Source: an uncultured Eubacteriales bacterium (lineage in GTDB: Bacteria > Bacillota > Clostridia > Oscillospirales > Oscillospiraceae). Taken from it: a stretch of 14,302 nt of DNA. Location of the stretch: positions 1-14,302 of the forward strand of contig URPI01000039.1 of the NCBI GenBank assembly GCA_900549705.1, given 5' to 3'. Position numbers and translations under genes: made by a program. Under the pieces are notes generated by a model. That model had not been told where the DNA came from. It did no database searches and saw nothing but the letters and a program-made list of their open reading frames with translations. Below are positions 1 through 6,692 of this stretch, piece after piece; the stretch's first letter is position 1, and each line of letters starts with the position of its first letter.

Positions 1-21
1 GTGCTGCCGCCCGTTACGCGG

Positions 22-657
22 TTAATTGACTTGTTCCCGGGTTATTTTCTGAAAAACGGGGTCAAGCAGCCGCACGGTGCAGTACGCCGGGAAGCTGAAT
101 CCCCACAGCAGATACAGCACCCCCAAATAAACAATCACATCCGGTTCAATGATTGCCAATACCCAGGGGGCGGCCCAGGCTGCCGCCGCCAGCAGAAGCT
201 GAAGGGGGGCGCACACCGCCAGCGCCAGACTGTTTTTGAGAATGCCGCGCAGGCTGTTGCGGTATACCGCCTGCTGGGGAAAGGACAGCAGAAAAATTGT
301 CAACAGCAGCATTGCAACCGCCGTTGCAATCACAATGAACAGGGTTTTCCCCGGCTGGGGCAGCGTGAGTGCATAGGAAAAATCCACCCCTGCAACGAGC
401 AGCAGTGCAGCGACAATGCCCTCCAGTGCCGTCGCCCACAGAAAATTGTTGGCAAAGGCACCGAAAAACGTCTTGAGTACGCTGACGCTGCCGTCCTCCC
501 ACTGGCGCTTGAACAGCACCGCATACATCCCCGTCAGCGCAGCACCAATGGTGACCACGCCGAGGGAGCAGCAGAGCAGCAGCAGATTCACCAGCATCAG
601 GTCGGCCAAAAACCGCAAAAGCGTTGCGGCGGGGGTATCCTGCCAGTTGGACAGCAT
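22..657 (-). CDS. DUF624 (YesL-like) integral membrane protein, last visible gene of a sugar ABC operon
   Basis: A 211-residue, strongly hydrophobic protein with about five predicted membrane segments (roughly residues 12-40, 65-90, 105-127, 140-170 and 175-198). The N-terminal layout, a short polar stretch followed by a long hydrophobic run and a GMYAVLFK-like turn, matches DUF624/YesL proteins. That family is commonly encoded beside family-1 carbohydrate-binding proteins and their MalF/MalG permeases, and its biochemical role is not established. The start ATG lies only three bases after the TAA of the upstream permease gene, and its AAGGAGT ribosome site is inside the end of that gene. This implies translational coupling and co-transcription. 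The stop at 22-24 leaves too little sequence to see the next gene. Family call is fairly sure; function is only inferred from context. Confidence 0.8.
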   Translation of the reverse strand: MLSNWQDTPAATLLRFLADLMLVNLLLLCCSLGVVTIGAALTGMYAVLFKRQWEDGSVSVLKTFFGAFANNFLWATALEGIVAALLLVAGVDFSYALTLPQPGKTLFIVIATAVAMLLLTIFLLSFPQQAVYRNSLRGILKNSLALAVCAPLQLLLAAAAWAAPWVLAIIEPDVIVYLGVLYLLWGFSFPAYCTVRLLDPVFQKITREQVN

Positions 658-660
658 GGA

Positions 661-1527
661 TTACTCCTTCACGCCGCCCAGGGCAACACCGGCAATGATG
701 TACTTGGACAGGGCAAAATAAATCACGAAAATGGGCAGCACGGTCAGGAGAATGCCCAGATAGATGGCACCGTACTCCACCTTGTAGATGTCGCCGTTGA
801 GCAGGGACACCATGATGGGCATGGTATAGACCTCTTTCTTGGTCAGCAGAATCTGGGGGATGAACAGGTTGTTCCAGCTGGCAACAAAGGCGAAAATGGC
901 CTGGGTTGCCATGGCGGGCTTCATGATGGGCAGCACAATCTGGTTGAAGGTGCGGAATTCCGAAGCGCCGTCCACCCGGGCGGACTGGACAATCTCCATG
1001 GGCAGGGCGGGAATCATAAACTGCCGCATGAAGAACACCGTGCCGGGGGCTGCAATGGCAGGCAAAATCAGGGGCAGGAGGTTGTTCGTCCAGCCGATGC
1101 GGTACATAAACTGATAGAATCCAATGGAGGTGATCGTGGCCGGAATCATCATCACCGCCAGAATCATGGCAAAGAAGGGGCCTTTCAGCTTCCACTCATA
1201 GGCAACCAGGGCATAGGCGGTGAGGGTAGAGAAATACACCGTCAGAGCAGTGGCGCAGACCGAGATGATGAGGGAGTTTTTCAGGCCAACCCAGGGACTG
1301 AACATATCCTTGCTGGTGAGAATCTGGAAATTGCGCTTCAGATTGCTGCCAAACATAAAGGAAATGGGGCTGGACTGGATGCTGGGGGTGTCGCGGGTGG
1401 CGTTGACCAGCATGATGATGAAGGGGAACAGGCTCAGGCAAGCCAGGAAAATACACAGAACGTAGGCAAATACCCGGAATATCTTTTGGCCGGGGGTGCG
1501 GCGGATGCCGATGGATTTCTTTGCCAT
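661..1527 (-). CDS. Carbohydrate ABC transporter permease, MalG/LacG type
   Basis: A 288-residue inner-membrane permease of the binding-protein-dependent transport family (CUT1 class). About six membrane segments are visible, near residues 17-42, 84-110, 117-138, 147-170, 203-222 and 255-282. The cytoplasmic EAA loop that docks on the ATPase is at about residues 180-200, with core ARVDGASEFRTFNQIVLP. I chose the ATG at 1525-1527 because AGAGGTGG sits just upstream of it; an in-frame extension to 1638 would overlap the upstream permease and adds residues unlike the family. The ATG begins one base after the TAA of the MalF-type gene, so the two are coupled. With its partner it should form the membrane channel for a sugar or oligosaccharide. 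Substrate is unknown, and no ATPase gene is visible nearby. Confidence 0.93.
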   Translation of the reverse strand: MAKKSIGIRRTPGQKIFRVFAYVLCIFLACLSLFPFIIMLVNATRDTPSIQSSPISFMFGSNLKRNFQILTSKDMFSPWVGLKNSLIISVCATALTVYFSTLTAYALVAYEWKLKGPFFAMILAVMMIPATITSIGFYQFMYRIGWTNNLLPLILPAIAAPGTVFFMRQFMIPALPMEIVQSARVDGASEFRTFNQIVLPIMKPAMATQAIFAFVASWNNLFIPQILLTKKEVYTMPIMVSLLNGDIYKVEYGAIYLGILLTVLPIFVIYFALSKYIIAGVALGGVKE

Positions 1528-1528
1528 A

Positions 1529-2500
1529 TTAGCCCACCTCTTTCTTGGCCGCGCGCTTCGCGGCACGTTTTGCAGCACGCTCCATCTTCTTGTCGGAATC
1601 CTGGAACAGCAGGAATACAAACACGGACATGATGGCAATGATAATGAACATAATCACGGAGGCCGCAGCGGCACGGGCGTACATATAGCTGCCGCTGAAT
1701 GCCTGCTTATAGATGAACACGTTGGTGGTCATGGTGGAGTTGGCGGGGTTGCCGTCGTTGAACAGCTTGGGAATATCATACATATTCAGACCGCCAATCA
1801 TGCTGGTAATCAGGGTGTACAGCAGAATGGTTTTCAGATTGGGCATGGTAATCTTCCAGAACATCTGGGAGGAGGTTGCGCCGTCCAATTCGGCGGCTTC
1901 ATACAAATCGGGGTTGATGCCCAGCACGCCGGACACCAGCACGATCATGGTGTTGCCGTACCACATCCAGAACTGGATAAAGGCGATGATACTCCGGGTA
2001 GGCCAGACTTTTGTGGTAAAGTTAATTGCCGTGTCGGTCAGACCCAGCTTCATGAGCAGGCTGTTCACAGGGCCTATCGGGTAGGCAAACAGTGCCTTAA
2101 ACAGGATTGCAATGGATGCGGCGGTGATAATGTTGGGCATATAGAACACGACTTTAAAGAAGCCCTGTCCCCGCAGCTCATTGCGCTTGGAGGTGAACCA
2201 TGCAGTGAGCAGCAATGCCAGCGAAATCTGAGGAATAAAGTTGGCAATCCATAAGATAATGGTGTTGCCCAGGGACTTGCGGAAGGTAGGTGCCTTCAAA
2301 ATGGCGATAAAATTCTTAAACAGGTCATCGGCGGGAAGAAAGTGCCAGTTGGTCAGACCGGCCATGCCCTTGGCATCGGTGAAGCCCAGAATAACAGTGT
2401 TGATGGTGGGATATAGTGAGAAAATCAGATACGCAACCACGAAGGGAATGGAAAATAAGTAGCCATATTTGGCATAGCTGAAGCTTTTCGTCTTTTTCAT
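1529..2500 (-). CDS. Carbohydrate ABC transporter permease, MalF/UgpA type
   Basis: A 323-residue permease with a cytoplasmic N-terminus and about six membrane segments (near 12-32, 78-100, 115-138, 171-192, 224-242 and 278-300). The EAA loop is clear at about 201-221 (YEAAELDGATSSQMFWKITMP), which is diagnostic for the CUT1 permease that pairs with a MalG-type subunit. The start ATG at 2498-2500 follows AAGGGGG at suitable spacing. It is the first permease after the binding-protein gene, separated from it by about 100 bp that contain a stable hairpin. The C-terminus is odd: after the last membrane segment it ends in a basic alanine/lysine/arginine tail with an AAKR repeat (residues 309-320). 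Substrate is not predictable from this sequence; transport of a plant or host glycan fragment is a guess. Confidence 0.93.
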   Translation of the reverse strand: MKKTKSFSYAKYGYLFSIPFVVAYLIFSLYPTINTVILGFTDAKGMAGLTNWHFLPADDLFKNFIAILKAPTFRKSLGNTIILWIANFIPQISLALLLTAWFTSKRNELRGQGFFKVVFYMPNIITAASIAILFKALFAYPIGPVNSLLMKLGLTDTAINFTTKVWPTRSIIAFIQFWMWYGNTMIVLVSGVLGINPDLYEAAELDGATSSQMFWKITMPNLKTILLYTLITSMIGGLNMYDIPKLFNDGNPANSTMTTNVFIYKQAFSGSYMYARAAAASVIMFIIIAIMSVFVFLLFQDSDKKMERAAKRAAKRAAKKEVG

Positions 2501-2533
2501 GCGTGCGGCCCCCTTGTCTTTACAAAGCCAATG

Positions 2534-2563
2534 GGGGATAGGCCGCCGAAGCTGCCTATCCCC
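2534..2563 (-). promoter_or_regulatory. Intercistronic hairpin with UUCG tetraloop between binding protein and permease genes
   Basis: A perfect 10-bp inverted repeat (GGGGATAGGC / GCCTATCCCC). Inside it, read on the minus strand, a C(UUCG)G tetraloop is closed by a further GC pair. No U-tract follows, so it is not a normal intrinsic terminator. Hairpins placed just after binding-protein genes are known in maltose-type operons to stabilise the upstream mRNA, giving more binding protein than permease. That role is inferred here. Confidence 0.7.
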
Positions 2564-2600
2564 ACGGCATTTAGATTATGTTATTCAAGTGTTTGCCCAA

Positions 2601-3938
2601 TCAGTCAACATCCAGACCCAGGGTATCGGCAACGGTAATCTTGAAGTTTTCGATAGCGGTGTCGCGGTCAACCTCACCGTGTGCATACTGACGGACGGCA
2701 TCACGCCATGCGGTGTTGATGCTCTCATCGTACTGGGTCAGGTTCTTGCCGTTGGCGTACGCATTGGCGGGAACAAAAGCGTCAAACATATTCTGGCCGC
2801 CCAGGAAGTCCAGCTCGCCGTTGGACTTGGCCATGACAGTACCGGAAGCAACGCAGTCCTTGGTGCCGCCTTCGCCGTTCAGAGTACCGTTGGCCCACTT
2901 ATACTGCAAGCCATCGTCGGTGCAGTCCAGGGTGACCCAGTGGATGAATTCGCGAACCAGCTCAGCCTTCTCGGTGCCAACAACGCTCTTGCCAGCCAGC
3001 AGCCAAGTGCCGCCCCAGAAGAAGCCGATGTTGGGAGCGCAGCAAGCCCAGTCGCCAGCGGAGGAGTTGTCGCCCTCACCGGCGTTGGGAGCCAGGGTGT
3101 AGTTAATCAGCCATGCAGGACCATAGAAGCCCAGGACGCCGCCGTCCTTCTTCATGTCGGCGAACCAGCCTTCCTGCCAGTCGGTGGTGTCGTGGTAGAA
3201 GCCATTGTCATGCAGCCTCTTGGACAGATCCAGGAATGCCTCACGGGCGGGGTCGATGTTCAGCTTGTCATCCACAATCCAGCCGGTCTCGGAGGAGTTT
3301 TCCACAGCGTGCCAGATGTCGCCGTCACCGGAGACCATGGCGTAACCGGCATCCTTCACTTCCTGAGCAGCAGCGAAGAAAGCGTCCCAGGAGCCGGAAC
3401 CGGCACCAATCTTTTCAGCAACGAACGCGGGGTCGTCATTCCCCCAAACAGCCTTGGCGATGGAACGGCGATAGATGTAAACACCGCCGGTGGCCTGGTA
3501 GCCCAGAGCAACCAGAGCGTTGTCGGAGGGACGAGTGCCGATGTCAACGGTGTACTGTGCAATTTCAGCGGCCTTCACATCGGCATCCACATCAATGCCC
3601 AGGTCAGCATAGGAGGCGGCATACTCAGAAGCGTCGCCCTGTGCATACTTCAGAACGAAAGCAGCCTCGGCGGCGTAAAGGTCAACCTCGCCGTTTGCCA
3701 AAGCGGCATCCAAAGCGGGCTGATAAGCGCCATCGGTGGTGGCAATAATGGTGGTGTTGACTTCGTACTTTTCGCTGAGTTCGGGATGTGCTTCCAGGAA
3801 CTTGGTCATCATGCCGGGAATTTCATCGGTGAAGGACCACAGGTTGACGGTGGTCTTCTCTGTTGCTGCTGCGGCAGGGAATACCATGGTTCCAACAGTC
3901 ATAGCGGCAGCCAATGCGAGAGCGAGAATCTTCTTCAT
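2601..3938 (-). CDS. Family-1 extracellular solute(sugar)-binding protein of the ABC transporter
   Basis: A 445-residue exported protein. Residues 1-25 form a Sec signal peptide: MKK, a hydrophobic core rich in Ala/Leu/Met/Val, then PAAAA. The mature part starts near TEKTTVNLWSF, typical of COG1653 sugar-binding proteins, with later aromatic-rich segments (YGPAWLINY about 272-280, FFWGGTWLL about 307-314) likely to line the sugar site. The usual lipobox cysteine is absent; the only cysteines lie deep in the chain (about 299-300, 339 and 362). A strong AGGAGG lies eight bases before the ATG, and a sigma-A promoter with an operator-like palindrome lies about 140 bp upstream. It is the first gene of the operon and should deliver the substrate to the two downstream permeases. 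Family is certain; substrate and mode of surface retention are unknown. Confidence 0.93.
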   Translation of the reverse strand: MKKILALALAAAMTVGTMVFPAAAATEKTTVNLWSFTDEIPGMMTKFLEAHPELSEKYEVNTTIIATTDGAYQPALDAALANGEVDLYAAEAAFVLKYAQGDASEYAASYADLGIDVDADVKAAEIAQYTVDIGTRPSDNALVALGYQATGGVYIYRRSIAKAVWGNDDPAFVAEKIGAGSGSWDAFFAAAQEVKDAGYAMVSGDGDIWHAVENSSETGWIVDDKLNIDPAREAFLDLSKRLHDNGFYHDTTDWQEGWFADMKKDGGVLGFYGPAWLINYTLAPNAGEGDNSSAGDWACCAPNIGFFWGGTWLLAGKSVVGTEKAELVREFIHWVTLDCTDDGLQYKWANGTLNGEGGTKDCVASGTVMAKSNGELDFLGGQNMFDAFVPANAYANGKNLTQYDESINTAWRDAVRQYAHGEVDRDTAIENFKITVADTLGLDVD

Positions 3939-4057
3939 TTTGTTTGCCTCCTAGTAAAATTTTGGGGTTTGTGCCTCTGCGGCAAAAACTGCTTCCGATT
4001 TGCGAAAATGTTTAGGAATACGCGGGCTTCGTCAAAGTGCTGTATTTTAAAAATCCT

Positions 4058-4067
4058 AAAACGTTTT
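4058..4067 (-). promoter_or_regulatory. LacI/CcpA-like operator (AAAACGTTTT) overlapping the start of the sugar operon transcript
   Basis: A perfect 10-bp palindrome with a central CG, typical of LacI-GalR-CcpA family sites. In its 14-base context on the minus strand (CGAAAACGTTTTAG) it agrees with most but not all positions of the cre consensus. It would occupy about +5 to +14 of the transcript predicted from the promoter immediately upstream, a position suited to repression. No regulator gene is seen nearby, so the protein that binds is unknown. Confidence 0.55.
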
Positions 4068-4078
4068 CGTTTGAGCTT

Positions 4079-4106
4079 ATTATACATGATGCGTTTGGAA
4101 AGTCAA
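4079..4106 (-). promoter_or_regulatory. Sigma-A promoter of the sugar ABC operon
   Basis: On the minus strand TTGACT (4101-4106) and a perfect TATAAT (4079-4084) are separated by 16 bp. Transcription should begin near 4072, giving a leader of about 135 nucleotides before the binding-protein ATG. I saw no convincing riboswitch in that leader. Confidence 0.75.
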
Positions 4107-4199
4107 GCACTTCAAAAACATAAAATTGCATTTCAGCGAGTTGCACCATTGGAGGAGGGCAAACTTGTACACATTGACATACGTTGCCGTATTCCATGA

Positions 4200-4516
4200 A
4201 AGTAGAATGAAAACAGCGTTTTACAAAGCTGTTTGTTAAGTAAGGAGAAAGTGCTGCCGGGCAATGGCGCGATGCGCCCCTGCCGCCCCTGAAAGGGGAG
4301 GTGACCGAACGTAGTGCTTCATTAACCGGACTGATTACGTGGCCCCCCCCAGGCAGCCTGTACAGGGGAGCTGCGGACGCTTCGCGTCGGCGCGTGCATA
4401 ACCGAGCCGCTCCTTAGTATCCCACGGTTTGGCGTGAAGTATCGTCACCGGGCGGGTTAGGGCACTGCCGTATTGGTTACAGGGTTCGTTGCGGCATTGT
4501 CCGGCGGCACTGCCGC
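4200..4516. repeat. Gene-free intergenic stretch with stacked short hairpins, repeat-like
   Basis: About 320 bp between the sugar-operon promoter and the mscL terminator hold no supportable gene. Several short inverted repeats are visible: GGCGC-GAT-GCGCC (4266-4278), CCCCT-GAA-AGGGG (4286-4298), the palindrome CCTGTACAGG (4357-4366), GACGC-TTC-GCGTC (4376-4388), and GGCGGCA-C-TGCCGCC (4503-4517). There is an eight-C run at 4343-4350, and GGCACTGCCG occurs twice (4461-4470 and 4506-4515). This looks like a degraded interspersed intergenic repeat rather than an RNA gene. Confidence 0.45.
4442..4472 (+). repeat. Copy A of a REP-like interspersed element
   Basis: This 31-bp segment matches 11691-11721 at 26 of 31 positions, including the unbroken core ACCGGGCGGGT. 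Both copies are intergenic and in the same orientation. Copy A has lost most of the flanking complementarity that lets copy B fold into a long hairpin. Confidence 0.55.
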
Positions 4517-4560
4517 CAAAAAAACGATGGACGGTGCTGTTATGGCATCGTCCATCGTTT
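4517..4560 (-). terminator. Intrinsic terminator of mscL
   Basis: A 12-bp perfect stem (4522-4533 with 4549-4560, AAACGATGGACG and its complement) is followed on the minus strand by a U-tract from the seven A bases at 4518-4524, which overlap the stem foot. It begins about 10 bp after the mscL stop. Confidence 0.85.
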
Positions 4561-4570
4561 CACGTACAAT

Positions 4571-5038
4571 TTATTTGTTTTTCAGAAGGTCACGGATTTC
4601 AGTGAGGAGCAACTCTTCCTTGGTGGGCTCCGGTTCGGCGGGAGGCGCAGGCGCGGGGGCGGGCTCCTCCTTGTGGGCTGCCATGTCGGCAAGCTTGTTG
4701 ACGGTCTTTACAATAAAGAAAACAACCAGTGCCAGAATCAGGAAGTTAATCATTGCGGCCAGAAAATTGCCATAGTTCAGGGTGTTGGCAATGGCATGAC
4801 CGGCTTCGTCCACCGGGGCATCGCCGAACAGGCGGGGGAGGGTAATCTTCAGCTCCGAGAAGTCAATGCCGCCCATGAAGATGGCAACAATCGGCATGAT
4901 GATGTCGTCGGTGATGGATTTTGTAATGGTGGAGAAGGCTGCGCCGATAATGGTGCCAACAGCCAGGGACATGGCATTGCCCTTGATGGCAAATGCTGCA
5001 AACTCATCCAACCACTTTGGCTTCTTGGTGTTTTTCAT
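4571..5038 (-). CDS. mscL: Large-conductance mechanosensitive channel MscL
   Basis: A 155-residue homopentameric membrane channel that opens under membrane tension to release solutes on hypo-osmotic shock. The N-terminal amphipathic helix (KWLDEFAAFAIKGNAMSLAVG, about 8-28) leads into TM1 (IIGAAFSTITKSITDDIIMPIV, about 30-51). A periplasmic loop follows, then TM2 (FLAAMINFLILALVVFFIV, about 92-110). The C-terminal helix EELLLTEIRDLLKN is separated from TM2 by an Ala/Pro/Glu-rich linker (about 124-140) longer than in E. coli MscL. I chose the ATG at 5036-5038 because AAGAAGGG precedes it at normal spacing and the family begins there; an upstream in-frame ATG at 5086 would run through DnaA-box-like DNA. 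It is monocistronic, with its own terminator. Identification is secure. Confidence 0.95.
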   Translation of the reverse strand: MKNTKKPKWLDEFAAFAIKGNAMSLAVGTIIGAAFSTITKSITDDIIMPIVAIFMGGIDFSELKITLPRLFGDAPVDEAGHAIANTLNYGNFLAAMINFLILALVVFFIVKTVNKLADMAAHKEEPAPAPAPPAEPEPTKEELLLTEIRDLLKNK

Positions 5039-5070
5039 CCGAAACCCTTCTTTCTGCTTTTCCAGGAAAA

Positions 5071-5116
5071 TGTGAATAAATTGCATCTATCCACATTTTC
5101 CACAGGTTTATCAACA
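5071..5116. promoter_or_regulatory. Cluster of DnaA-box-like 9-mers upstream of mscL
   Basis: Four sites close to TTATNCACA lie in 46 bp. TGTGAATAA (5071-5079) is a perfect TTATTCACA on the minus strand. CTATCCACA (5087-5095), TTTTCCACA (5096-5104) and TTATCAACA (5108-5116) lie on the plus strand with one mismatch each, the first two directly abutting. The spacing resembles bacterial origins or DnaA-binding clusters. DnaA control of mscL, DnaA titration, or a true origin element cannot be told apart from sequence. Confidence 0.6.
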
Positions 5117-5144
5117 ACCAAGGGGCTTCCAAGGCGTTTCCCGC

Positions 5145-5173
5145 TGCGGGGACGGAGGAATTCCGTCCCCGCA
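5145..5173 (-). terminator. 12-bp GC-rich hairpin at the end of serS (terminator or mRNA-end hairpin)
   Basis: TGCGGGGACGGA (5145-5156) pairs perfectly with TCCGTCCCCGCA (5162-5173) around a five-base loop, starting eight bases after the serS stop. No U-run follows on the minus strand, so termination efficiency is uncertain; 3'-end protection is an alternative. Confidence 0.55.
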
Positions 5174-5180
5174 AGGGGAA

Positions 5181-6476
5181 TTATTTGTTGATTTTCTCAA
5201 TGACCTCCATGCCGCCCAGATACTTGCGCAGTACCTCAGGGACAACAACGGAGCCGTCAGAGCGCTGGTTCTGCTCCACCATGGCGGGGAAGATACGGGA
5301 GGTTGCCAGACCGGAGCCATTGAGGGTGTGGACAAATTCGGGCTTGCCGGTGGCCTCCCGGCGGAAGCGGATGTTGCCGCGGCGAGCCTGATAATCCCGG
5401 GCATTGGAGACGGAGGAGACTTCCTTATAGCCGTTCATGGAAGGAATCTGAATTTCAATGTCGTAGGTTCTGGCCATGGAGGCGGAGCAGTCACCGGCAG
5501 CCAGCTTCACGGTGCGGAAGTGGAAGCCAAGACCCTTCACCAGATTCTCGGCCTTGCGCACCAGCTCCTCGAAGGCCTCATCGGAATCCTCGGGGCGGGT
5601 ATACTGGAACATCTCCACCTTGTTGAACTGGTGACCGCGCACCATGCCCCGCTCGTCGGCGCGGTGAGAACCGGCCTCCCGGCGGAAGCAGGGGGTGTAA
5701 GAGAAGAACTTCTTGGGCAGGTCAGCCTCGGAGAGAATCTCATCGCGGTACACGGAAGCCAGCGCAGCCTCGGCGGTGGGCAGCATATAGTGGATGCGGT
5801 CATCCGTGGGGTTGGCAATCTTATATACTTCATCGGCAAACTTGGGGAACTGGCCGGCGGTTTCGCCGCACTGATACTCCAGCATATGGGGAGGCAGGAT
5901 GAAATCATAGCCATCGGCAATGTGGGTGTCAATGAAGTAGTTCAGCAGTGCCCACTCCAGCCGTGCGCCCATGCCGGTGTACATCCAGTTGCCGGCACCT
6001 GCCAGCTTCACACCCCGCTCATAGTCGATAAGCCCCAAATCCTGGCACAAATCCACATGGTGCTTGGGCGGGAAGTTAAACTTGTGGGGCTCGCCGAAGT
6101 AACGCAGGGGTTCGTTGTTTTCCTTTCCGCCGGGCTTCAGGTCGGGGTCGGGCAGGTTGGGCAGAGAAAGCATACAGGTGCGGTACTCAGCCAGAACGGC
6201 ATCCAGCTTGGCTGCGTCCTCTGCCAGCTCGGCCTTCAGCTCTGCCATTTCCGCAAACAGGGGAGCTACGTCCTTGCCCTGCTTCTTCATCTGGGGGATT
6301 TCCTTGGAAACCTTGTTCTGCATGGCCTTGCGCTGCTCGGTGGAGGCAATCAGCTGACGGCGCTGCTCGTCCAGCTCCAGAATGCGGTCAACGGTGGCAT
6401 CGCAGTCTACTTCCTTGGCACGGAGACCTGCCTTCACCGCCTCGGGATTTTCCTTGATTTTTTTAATGTCCAACAT
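5181..6476 (-). CDS. serS: Seryl-tRNA synthetase
   Basis: A 431-residue cytoplasmic class II aminoacyl-tRNA synthetase that charges tRNA-Ser (and tRNA-Sec where present). The N-terminal tRNA-binding coiled coil spans about residues 25-100 (Glu/Lys/Gln-rich heptads). The catalytic domain shows motif 1 near 190-215, the serine pocket TAEAALASVYRDEIL (234-248), motif 2 with FRREAGSHRADERGMVRGHQF (264-284), and motif 3 LNGSGLATSRIFPAMVEQNQ (385-404) with conserved arginine 394. It ends with the usual VPEVLRKYLGG. Length is normal for bacterial SerRS. The ATG at 6474-6476 follows AAAGGAG about ten bases upstream. I looked for a T-box leader and did not see the AGGGTGGNACCGCG core. It lies downstream of parB, a placement seen in origin-proximal clostridial clusters. 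Confidence 0.97.
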   Translation of the reverse strand: MLDIKKIKENPEAVKAGLRAKEVDCDATVDRILELDEQRRQLIASTEQRKAMQNKVSKEIPQMKKQGKDVAPLFAEMAELKAELAEDAAKLDAVLAEYRTCMLSLPNLPDPDLKPGGKENNEPLRYFGEPHKFNFPPKHHVDLCQDLGLIDYERGVKLAGAGNWMYTGMGARLEWALLNYFIDTHIADGYDFILPPHMLEYQCGETAGQFPKFADEVYKIANPTDDRIHYMLPTAEAALASVYRDEILSEADLPKKFFSYTPCFRREAGSHRADERGMVRGHQFNKVEMFQYTRPEDSDEAFEELVRKAENLVKGLGFHFRTVKLAAGDCSASMARTYDIEIQIPSMNGYKEVSSVSNARDYQARRGNIRFRREATGKPEFVHTLNGSGLATSRIFPAMVEQNQRSDGSVVVPEVLRKYLGGMEVIEKINK

Positions 6477-6506
6477 AATGATCTAACTCCTTTTGTGAGT
6501 AGTTTG

Positions 6507-6535
6507 TTACAGCTTTATTTTGCGAGGGCGGCAAT
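6507..6535 (-). promoter_or_regulatory. Possible promoter for serS
   Basis: On the minus strand TTGCCG (6530-6535) and TGTAAC (6507-6512), each matching four of six consensus bases, are spaced 17 bp. This would give a leader of about 25 nucleotides. The boxes are weak, so this is tentative. Confidence 0.3.
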
Positions 6536-6536
6536 C

Positions 6537-6660
6537 TACCGACCTGTGGTGTAAAGCACCCCTTGGTTTCCCCGCGGGACGCTGTCAGCGTAGGCTGACT
6601 GATGGGGGGCGGCGACAGGGGGGTGATATGAGCGGTATATGCTTCAATTTTTACCGTTCA
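6537..6660. repeat. GC-rich structured intergenic repeat between parB and serS
   Basis: Part of a 216-bp gene-free gap. Visible elements are GGTG-TAAAG-CACC (6548-6560), the palindrome CCCGCGGG (6571-6578), GTCAGC-GTAG-GCTGAC (6584-6599), and runs of G at 6604-6609 and 6618-6623. On the minus strand the order (a TCAG/CTGA hairpin, a GGGG segment, a GGTGCTTTACACC-like hairpin, then GTCGGTAGATTGCC) resembles interspersed repeats I recall from Oscillospiraceae intergenic regions. Copy number cannot be tested here. Confidence 0.5.
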
Positions 6661-6692
6661 ACCGGGTGGGGAGGGGCTCAACGCTTTACGCG

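Noticed and set aside
1..1632. Plus-strand open frame of 543 codons opposite the permease genes
   Set aside because: It is the antisense of three clear membrane-protein genes, is rich in Gln, His and Gly with no domain, and has no ribosome site. It is a by-product of codon use.
2499..4199. Plus-strand open frame of 566 codons opposite the binding-protein gene
   Set aside because: Antisense shadow of a well-supported exported sugar-binding protein, with no recognisable domain or start signal.
4556..4571. Half-parS (GTTTCACGT) beside the mscL terminator
   Set aside because: The second half of the palindrome is missing, and the match falls on the terminator stem.
5328..6554. Plus-strand frame of 408 codons opposite serS
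   Set aside because: It lies entirely antisense to a complete seryl-tRNA synthetase with all class II motifs.
6477..6692. T-box riboswitch for serS
   Set aside because: The conserved AGGGTGGNACCGCG antiterminator core is not present on the minus strand, and no leader terminator precedes serS.
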